This document shows, piece by piece, positions 56,119-64,000 of a DNA stretch of 64,000 nucleotides. The DNA is from Cylicocyclus nassatus (Eukaryota; Nematoda; Chromadorea; Rhabditida; Strongylidae). The notes under the pieces are model-generated. The model did no database searches. It had not been told where the DNA came from and saw nothing but the letters and a program-made list of their open reading frames with translations. Within the stretch, counting starts at the first letter, position 1. The number at the start of each line of letters is the position of its first letter. The translations under genes and the position numbers were made by a program. Where the stretch lies: assembly GCA_958299035.1 (NCBI GenBank), contig CATQJL010000112.1, positions 18,575,361-18,639,360 of the forward strand, in the 5' to 3' direction.

Positions 56119-58603
56119 TCAGTCATTGAAAAACCAATCCGGTGGTTGAACAAAGAATACACCACCGTCGGTAGCACAGTAGGTAGGGCAGACCTTGAAA
56201 AAATTTCCAAAAAATTTGTTTTATAGAGAAAAACTGAAGTACACGCGAAACAGGCATTATGGTTAAAATTTATTTATTATGTACAACTTACCCCCTTCTC
56301 GCCATCCTCTCCCGGTTCACCCATAGCTCCTTCAGGACCTGCCTCTCCTTTACCGCCAGGGAAACCGTCCTTACCCTTTCGACCTCGAGGTCCTGCTGGT
56401 CCTATAGGTCCATCAATTCCTGGCATTCCCACAGGTCCTATAACAAAAACGTTCTTCATCAGTTCTAAAATGTTCTATGCTTACCCGGTGGCCCTGGAGG
56501 TCCTTCGTTTCCTATCTCTCCGGGTGGTCCCGGAATGAACGGTTGCGGCACGGCATCTTCTCCCGGGTCACCTACTTCACCATCCAATCCGGGGATACCT
56601 CGGGGGCCCGTCTGGAAAGCCTTATTGTAGAGTTATGATGAATCATAATGAGGCGCTCACCTCTCCCTTGGGACCTAGTTTTCCGTCCGTTCCTCGTTTT
56701 CCAGGGTGTCCTGGTATACCAAGAGCTCCCTTGTCACCTGGTGGTCCCTAAAAATGAAGGCTTTCTCAGCTTTACCCAAGTCTAATGTGACTTACCCGTT
56801 CACCAGCTGGTCCTTGAGCTCCAGTAGGACACGGGTCTGGGCAAGCTTTCTTGAAGTCAATTGGAGGTTCACAAGGTAACCGTGCCGGCAATCCTGGCGC
56901 TCCGGGAGCGCCAGCGGGTCCAGGCAATCCGTCTCGTCCTGGTAGACCAGGTGGTCCCATAGGGTATTCACATCTACAAGATAAGCATTGCATATGTTGA
57001 GGTTTACTGCTGCTTCATAGGAACTTTTTTTTCGAAGAGGGAAGGGGGGGGGGGGAGGGGTGGGCACCGTACGCTTCTGTCCTCAAGATTTCTCTACTGC
57101 AGGTCCGCAAAAGATTTGGGATGTATCTCAAAATTTTTCCTGAAGGTGTGGCCTATCCCAAGTCCCTTCATCCGAAAAAATCTTCTGTCGCTCCCCTCCC
57201 GCGTCTCCACTCTTGGAGGAAATATACGGACACCTGTTGCGATACAAGCATTGATATGCTTATGAATGAAATTCTATTCTCATAAATCTGCAAATCGCAT
57301 GCGTCTCAGACTTTCAAAAAAAAACTTTTCTCTTAGGAATTAGATTTGCTAGGGACAGAGTGGCGCGACTTTATGGCCCATGAACGACATTGATTCACTA
57401 CTTAGTTGAGCGTTCAGCTGTCGAAGTCATTAACGTTTCCGAAAGGAGATTCCCCAGTGCCTCACTAATAATTGGATTCGGATTGTTGTTAGTGTTTGAA
57501 TGGACTAGATAATTGATCTATTCCAATATTTTTTGCTACTTTTACTTTGAAAAGGGTTCTATTATATTTTGATCTAGTAAGAAGAGATGAGGAAGACGTA
57601 GTGATTGCAATATACACAGAGATCTACAGGCAACCAAAAAGATCTGAGAAAGAGCGAAGAATAGTCTTCAAAAGCAAGTTTGCTACTAATCGCTGTATCA
57701 AAATTATTTCCCAGAAGTTTCTGGATAGACAAATCAACTCAGCAAGGAATATTGCGCAAAAATATTGAGAAGCAAACAAATGCCAAAAAGCAGGCGCATG
57801 AAAACGAGTGTACTTCTGCGATAATTGGGAAAAAGAATAAGTGGCTATATAGAGAAGGAGTCAAACTGCTTGAGCTTTTACTGGAAAACTCACTTGCAAC
57901 CTTCTTCTTCCTCTTCATAATCTTGATCGCCGAAATTTTGTCTTTTCCGCCTTGGTCGTCCCGTAGAATTCACATGATTGTATCCAAATCGCATAAGCAG
58001 AGATGAGAGTTCTCTGGACGTTGTCTAAATCAAAGACAGAAATTCTTATTGGCTGGCATATTACATGTTTGACCACATGTTTGAGTTCAAAGGTTATCGA
58101 ATTTGGAAAAATCATCTTCGTACATTTCAATTATAAAACCACATTTAAACCAATCATTCTTTACATATTTAGCATTCCAAATCAGAAAGAGAGACCGGGG
58201 ATCATAAAAACTAGATTTGCGAGCTTTATTTTTTGCTTGCATCATCATTACATCGAAGAACGAGAAAAATCAAGAAAAAGAAGTTTTCACAAAGATTAAT
58301 TTCACGGCATGGTGTAAAGATTTTCGTTCTCTATAATTACTGCTGTAAAAGATTTTTTAGCGTTTTTCGAAAGTTTATACTTCGAGCTATTTTTCATGGA
58401 ATTACAAAAGAGCAAAGTTTATTGGAATTACTTACCCCACAGTAAGCTGCATCACTTTTCAATACATCACTATTCGTCTCTGCGAATTCACTAATCATTG
58501 GAGCTACAGTGAAGAGGAAGGCAGTAGAAACAATGGTTGTGGAGAGGGAGATGGCTATCACAGCCTTATAAGCGGACTCCCGTTCGGAGTCCAAATATTG
58601 CAT
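56119..58603 (-). CDS. Cuticle collagen
   Basis: Seven exons (minus): 58603-58436, 58024-57894, 56973-56796, 56747-56661, 56611-56485, 56437-56292, 56193-56119. They encode 303 residues. Residues 1-56 form the nematode cuticle collagen N-terminal domain with a membrane/signal segment ([27 protein letters not shown]). A subtilisin-type cleavage site RPRRKR is at about 79-84, then an acidic stretch and Cys residues. Gly-X-Y blocks run from about 104 to 279, interrupted by a [15 protein letters not shown]ys cluster that in this family forms cross-links. The C-terminus is [20 protein letters not shown]. The product is a secreted exoskeleton structural protein. All exon phases agree. The 920-bp second intron carries poly-G tracts and a dispersed repeat. 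Confidence 0.93.
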
Positions 58604-60024
58604 CCCTAAAGATGTGTAGATGTCAATACAATTAGAAACAGTACGAATTCCGTGTTGCTAATCAATAATTCGCGATGGAATTCTCCAGAAAAAAAAAGAG
58701 CAAGGAAAGAAAAATGGGGTCTGTAGAGCGGTTTTCAGTTATCAATGTCGGATAGAGATTAGACAGCCCAAAACGAAAAACGGCTCCATGCGGTCGCGGC
58801 GGATGTTGAGCGCTGACCTACTATTTGAGACGCAGCAGTCGAAGACTTTCGTTTCGAATCCACTCTCGGGTACACGTCCCAATTTCAGATTATCGTTCTC
58901 CCACCCAAAACCCGCCCGGCCCCCGATATGGAGCGAAAGTCTCGACGACTGCAAACTCAAAACACACACCATACTTTTTCGGAGATTAGCAATCAGGCGA
59001 CGTCATCATCTACAGGCCAGATCCGGTGAGTGGGAATAATTTGAGTGAGAGTGGGAAGGTATTCCTGTGAAAAAACTAGGCTAGGAGAGGGGGGCTGGAA
59101 GGAAAGTGACAATTTGATTGATGGGCGCCAAGTTTTTCGAAGATTTTCGAGATAGTGCCGGCAAAAAAAACTTTCACTGCAGCATCACGATGGAACTCCA
59201 AAATTCTCTCTCAAAGAAATTTTTTAAGAAATCCGCGAAAAATGCGTTAAATTGCATCATCGATACTCGAGCAGTCCTCCCTTTTTCTCCGCAAAACAAT
59301 CGTTATCCGAGAACTATCGCGATGCGATTACGAGGATCGCACTTGGTGCGATTGCGATTATTTTGTTCCCCCATCATCGCCGCTATTCGCAATCTATTCC
59401 GACAAATCGTAAACTATGTTCTCTACGTTTATGAAAACTGTAAATCGTCATTAAGATTCAGTTTTCGCTTTCTTAGTATTGCATGGAAACATTTGAACGG
59501 ATAGAAATCCTTGAAACCGCAAGCTTTATTAGATTGTCATAAAGCCTTGCACCAAAAATTTTGAAAGTATAATAGTTCAAAATCCCTCACACATATTTTT
59601 TTGACTATTGGTGACTATTGAAAGAAAAAAAGTTTATTTGAATTCAAAATTTATTACTGATAATGTGTTCAATAGAAAAAAATGCAATAAGAAAATATTT
59701 TAATAAAGAATTAATCGAATTTTTTTTTACATGTATGTTGAAAATCAATTGCAATAAACTCCAAATTTGTCTGTGATCTTTCAGTAATTCGACCTATTTC
59801 CAAAAATATGGAAAAAAAATTCATTTTTTTTTGGTTGTATTTCATGATTGCAAAGATTCCCCTCAACGGAATAAGCCACTTTTATCATGCATCTTAATGT
59901 GCATTTCATCCGAACAAAACAAATAATTTATTTACATTAAAAAGAGATCCAAATGCAACAAACACTTGACAAGATCAACAACGAATGAGGTAGTATTGAT
60001 CAAGGTAAAAAGTTGTGGCACGGC
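58604..60024. other. Intergenic: collagen upstream and DBR1 downstream DNA
   Basis: No gene is supported. An acceptor-like TTTAG lies three bases before the collagen ATG, consistent with leader trans-splicing. Frames at 58,742-59,039 and 59,118-59,504 lack family features. Confidence 0.5.
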
Positions 60025-63000
60025 TCATTCCTCATCGGGAATATCAACTTTACGACGTTTAAAAACAACTTCATCACTACTATCATCTTTTCTACTTTTT
60101 GGTGTGATTTTTGGAGGTAAAAAATCATCTAAAATATCTGGTAATGCATCCTTAGTTGTTTTGGGAGTGAGTTTAGGTGGAACAAAGTCATTCAGAGGAT
60201 CGTCTGGGGCGTCCCGTGGAGTTTTCGGTGATGGAAGCGTATCTGGTGTTGGACGCGTGTCAAGCACGAAGTCCTCGCCATCGTCGAAAATCTGAAAACT
60301 TCAATAGACAAATATTGTGTACGATCAAATTTGAGTACAAATTTAGCCTAGGAAAATTAAAAAGCCTTCTAAGGCAGCAGGTCGCCAAAACCGAACATCC
60401 CGAAATTTTGACAGGAATGTTGCTTGCACCCCAAACATGAGAACAGAGCAGGTCTGAGCGTATAGTATGCTGTCCTTGCCTAGAAAACTGCGTTACGCGC
60501 AAGCCATTCTAATACGCGCGGACGAGCTTGCGATTCTCCCCGACCCGTCAGAGAAGCATGCCGCAATATTATAGCTGCGAAGATACCGCAACGATTCTGC
60601 CTCTCTAACCATGGCGGGACGCGCTCCACTCGTCCAAATGAAGGGCCTTAGTAAATGGTGATTTTTGCCATTTTCGCGCTCTTCAACGTGGATTTGAAAT
60701 CAGCGCCTTGAATTACCCCAGGTAAGCAAAAAAACCTCAAGTCAAGAATCTGCCGACCAGCTGATTTCGAGACAATGTTCAATCAGATCCGAGCATTTGA
60801 GTTTGAAATGGTTTTCACTATGCCACTGCCACGGCAGCTCATATTTACCAGGACAAGAGATTTAGCTCTAGATGCAGCCCAAACAGTACTTTCGTACTCG
60901 ACTAGGCTGATTGGTCAGCTCAGAAAGACTATGGTATCAGTACGAAGGTGATTTTCTCAGCCACAAGAGGGTTTATGAGCTGCTGTTTGAGCATGGCTTA
61001 GCTAGATCCTACCAAACAGTATACATAAAACAGAAACTGTCTTTAACGTGAAAATCAAAGAAAACCCACTTCCTCGTCAATTTGAATCTCGCTGTCATCC
61101 GTACTATTTTCCACCAGATAATGTGCGATGTCGACACTGTCAGAATCCCTATCCACAAGCATCTTGTTTAGATCCTGAATGCCCAACCAAGAGCAGAATT
61201 CAGCCGTCTGTGGATTTCTGAACCAACCAAAAAGTTTTTTAAAAAACTTTTAGAAAGTACCCTTACCTGTAGTATGGGGTTGAATGCGCATTTCTCGCTT
61301 CTGGTGTGTCCTTTAGCAGTGGTTTCGCAGTTTGTTGGAAATTTTCCGGTATGCTCAGGTCTCCAAGCTTGCTAATGCTCGCTAATTCCTCATCGGTGGG
61401 TCGGAAGTCCCATCGCTCGTTGCTGTGAGCAGAAGGCAAATAGGCGTTCTAGAAAAATCAGTGAGCTACAAAATCTTGGGATATTCTACCACTCACTGAG
61501 CGAGTTATTGTAGTGAAACTGTCTGTGCTCTTCAAAATGGCTAGCCATTGCGGGTCATATGTCAGTTTGAGTTCGGCATCCTCAGCTATGTCTAGTTCCA
61601 AAGCCTAAAATATTGAAAAAGGCCATCTGGACAGTGAAGTTTATCAAAACAAACTGATTGGGAAAGAAAAGACGAAAAGAAAAAAGAAGGGAAAATGACA
61701 AAAATATGCTTTTACAAAATTATATTCCTTTTAACATTCCAATATTACAAGATCAGTGAAATTCTTCTCAGCTCCTCCGAAGATATACCTGTATGAACTG
61801 CCTCCTCGGTATAGGCTTATCTAGAGCCAAGAATCTTGTCGGACTCGCCCCAGCAGAGCCATCCTTACCATCGTGAGCTACCAGAGCAGCAAATGCTACA
61901 TGCAAATGCGCCGCGAACCAATATCTGGGTCGAATATCCTGAAAACCCGATTCCAACATAGCAATGATAATATTATGTAGAGCAAATCAAAACTCACATA
62001 AAGTAACTGCATAGTGGAAGGATTTCCTAGCTTTCCATTGCTGACGTCGTCAGCGAAAAACGGTTTAACCCTAAGCAGCCAATCTTTATCGCCAAAGTCT
62101 ACGATCCCAGCGGGCCAGTCATGGCTGACCATAATATCTACAGGGTTCTGAAAGTGATCTACAAATAGTATGAGACAAACCTAGACTGAGTTTGTAGAGC
62201 TTACGCTGGTGCTGTCGTCGTCAGCTGGTCTTAGCTGTTTTAATCGCCACACATCAATATTCCGAACATGATACGAGGAAACAATATCACTCCGATCTTT
62301 GTATGGCGGGCGTTCATAATGTCCTACAAGGATTTATACTGTTGAATACTCATTTTTGACTACGACGATGATAAAAACACAACAAAAATAGTGACATTCT
62401 CCCACCTCGATTAAATTCCCTCCCATTGTATATGCCAGATAGGCCAGCTATCCGTAATCCAGCAAACCTAAAAGCCAGGTTTTCTAAGACAAATCATCAG
62501 CCAAAAAGGAGAGTAACCTTATAACATTTGCAAATCCCATGTAGTATATATTAGGCGCGACCCAGCCTCCGTTAGGTAACTCTGCCAAATATCCGGAAGC
62601 CTCATGATTCCCGCCAACAAAAATTGTGAGTATCGGTGCAGTCTAAACATAACAGTACAAAACTCGAAGCAAAGTAACCAACAAACTTTATGTCCCACCT
62701 TTTCACCCGAATAATACTTGTAGAATGTCTGTATTGATCTATACTTTTCGTTTACATGCATATGATGAAGATCTCCATAATTTCTCACCGACTAAAAAAG
62801 TTGCTTTCATGGTAGCCTTGGAAAAGATATGGAATAGGCCTACCTGATAATCACCGCAGCAGATAAGTAGATCAAATTTATAGCCTTTTTCCTGTTCTAT
62901 CTCAGCCAAAACTTCATAGATCTTATCCATTTCACCATGTGCGCATCCAGCAACTGCTAGCCTTAGCTTCCTTTGCTGAGAATCATTTGTAGCACCTGTG

Positions 63001-63297
63001 ACAAAAGAAAATGAAGAACACGGAATGATGATTGAAATCGATATTTTCTCACCGCTACTTTCTCCCTCTGCTTGCTCATTAACACAATATCCGGCATGAT
63101 CATCTTCGGCCTGATTTGAAGATGTTGTCGAAGTACATTCAGCGACTACATGACCTGCAAAAACGCATGAGTGGGAGTTTGGATTAAGAAAAATTTGGAG
63201 ATACAGAGATCTTACCTCCCATATTTGATTTTACATGCGAAGGCTCCTCATCCTTTTTCATATCCGCTAGATCACTTTCTCCGACAGCATCTGTCAT
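60025..63297 (-). CDS. dbr-1: RNA lariat debranching enzyme DBR1
   Basis: Thirteen exons (minus): 63297-63216, 63154-63053, 62995-62844, 62791-62699, 62642-62518, 62467-62406, 62323-62205, 62147-61998, 61938-61789, 61604-61497, 61448-61267, 61217-61070, 60291-60025. They give 579 residues. The enzyme hydrolyses the 2'-5' branch of intron lariats in the nucleus. Metallophosphoesterase motifs are in order: [10 protein letters not shown] (C79/H81), CCGDYQ (D110), VGGNHEASG (N155/H156), VSHDWPAG (H254), AAHLHV (H306/H308). The DBR1-specific segment [20 protein letters not shown] is also present. Residues 1-71 are an acidic extension before the usual start of the family. The C-terminus has two PPK(L/I)TPK repeats and a KRRK basic signal. 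The start ATG follows a TCTCTAG acceptor 144 bp after the MED18 stop, as in a nematode operon. Confidence 0.95.
60300..61062. other. Large last intron of DBR1
   Basis: A 779-bp intron (60,292-61,069 by the model). It includes a TTACCCCAGGTAAGCA motif resembling part of the MITE at 48,795-49,135, but no exon and no clear transposon boundaries. Confidence 0.4.
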
Positions 63298-63440
63298 GTC
63301 AATATCTAGAGAAGGTTATTGACAAGTAGTACTTTTGAATGCAGCAACTCGAGGAAATAAACCTTTCCAATGAAAGATATTGAAAAGAAGAATAATTTAT
63401 GCATAGTCAAAAGCCAAAAAAAGATATCATCATATGAGCT
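63298..63440 (-). promoter_or_regulatory. Intercistronic region of the MED18-DBR1 operon
   Basis: Only 143 bp separates the MED18 stop (63,441) from the DBR1 start. On the minus strand it includes a CATAAA-type variant polyadenylation signal and, just before the DBR1 ATG, the acceptor CCTTCTCTAG, where trans-splicing (SL2-type) would occur. This spacing is typical of nematode operons. Confidence 0.55.
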
Positions 63441-63881
63441 TCACTTCCTCCAGTAATCCACTTTTTCCATCTCGACCAAAGGCAATAGTTGATCAGCGAA
63501 ATCTCGTAGCTGCTTGGCAGCCTACGAACAGAGTTTAAGGTACTTCATAAAGTCACGCTAATAATAAAAGAAAAAGAACTAGAACTATGGCATCAACTTA
63601 CAGCCATGTATTCAGCCGAATCTGGGAGGCAAACACTCATTTCAACGAGATACGAATCGGAAAATCGCTTCAGATTTGCCTGATCATAATGGCCCGCCTA
63701 GATGCAGAGTTTGATAAAAAGATTTTCATTACTGACGAATTCAGAAACTTGGTTAAAGTATTTTCAAGCAGCAAACCTTTTCGGTTTTCTGAATTTGGCT
63801 CAACACTACTTTCATCTTCCCATTCGTCCACACCGTTCCTTTAGCTATATACTCGTAATCCATGCGCAGACCTGAGGATTT
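63441..63881 (-). CDS. mdt-18: Mediator complex subunit 18 (C-terminal exons, gene runs off the window)
   Basis: Three exons (minus) are visible: 63881-63777, 63697-63602, 63521-63441. They encode the last 93 residues. The order and content match the MED18 C-terminus: GLRMDYEYIAKGTVWTNGKM, then a variable insert (AGHYDQANLKRF), then SYLVEMSVCLPDSAEYM and LRDFADQLLPLVEMEKVD. MED18 is a Mediator head-module protein that pairs with MED20 and contacts RNA polymerase II. The 5' exons lie beyond position 64,000 or in the unplaced 63,882-64,000 stretch. Gene order with DBR1 immediately downstream supports co-transcription. Confidence 0.85.
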
Positions 63882-64000
63882 CTACAATCAATGCAGAAAT
63901 CAGCACACACTTCAACTCATTGTAAGATATTAAACAGCACAAACCAAACGGAAAACAAAGGGTTGATTAACTTTGGTTGGTCACAGGTAAAAAACTGATA

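Noticed and set aside
58742..59504. Frames between collagen and DBR1
   Set aside because: No family motifs, no splice context, and several overlapping frames on both strands are equally open.

Overview
The window looks like nuclear DNA of a clade V (strongylid) nematode, most likely a hookworm such as Ancylostoma or Necator. The evidence is small exons with strict GT/AG introns and TTTCAG-like acceptors, a two-domain CAP/SCP (ASP-1-like) secreted protein gene, a cuticle collagen gene, a MED18-DBR1 pair spaced like a nematode operon, and very dense nematode-type mobile DNA (RTE, BEL/Pao, Helitron, foldback MITEs). All gene models below were assembled by hand from splice sites and reading-frame continuity. 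No database search was run.

Layout. 1-1.2 kb: a Helitron-like element. 4.9-22.3 kb (+): a globin-family gene with a long disordered N-terminus, 5'-incomplete. Its large introns hold foldback elements, two piggyBac-like or composite MITEs and a decayed BEL/Pao retrotransposon (14.1-19.0 kb) that itself carries a nested mariner-like foldback. 25.0-25.9 kb (+) and 27.4-27.8 kb (-): two short lysine-rich predicted genes facing each other. 28.8-29.1 kb (-): an intronless, divergent histone H4. 29.4-33.4 kb (-): the 13-exon ASP gene. 35.2-36.2 kb (-): a six-exon C2H2 zinc-finger gene. 36.5-42.6 kb: a second Helitron, a hAT-like MITE with an 8-bp duplication, a piggyBac-like MITE, and a 5'-truncated RTE copy with a 14-bp duplication, interrupted by another transposon with an 8-bp duplication.

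43.8-53.7 kb (-): a proline-rich tandem-repeat protein gene. Its proposed first exon lies across an 8.6-kb intron that contains a degraded RTE fragment, a tRNA-like/foldback cluster and a full-length RTE element (50,195-53,498, 12-bp duplication). 55.4-55.8 kb: a rearranged RTE copy with an inverted 5' piece. 56.1-58.6 kb (-): the cuticle collagen gene. 60.0-63.9 kb (-): the RNA lariat debranching enzyme DBR1, directly downstream of the C-terminal exons of Mediator subunit MED18, which runs off the right edge.

The host genes do not form one pathway. Only MED18 and DBR1 (both RNA polymerase II/mRNA metabolism) look co-transcribed. The main story of the window is layered transposition. Several insertions can be ordered in time because their target-site duplications survive.
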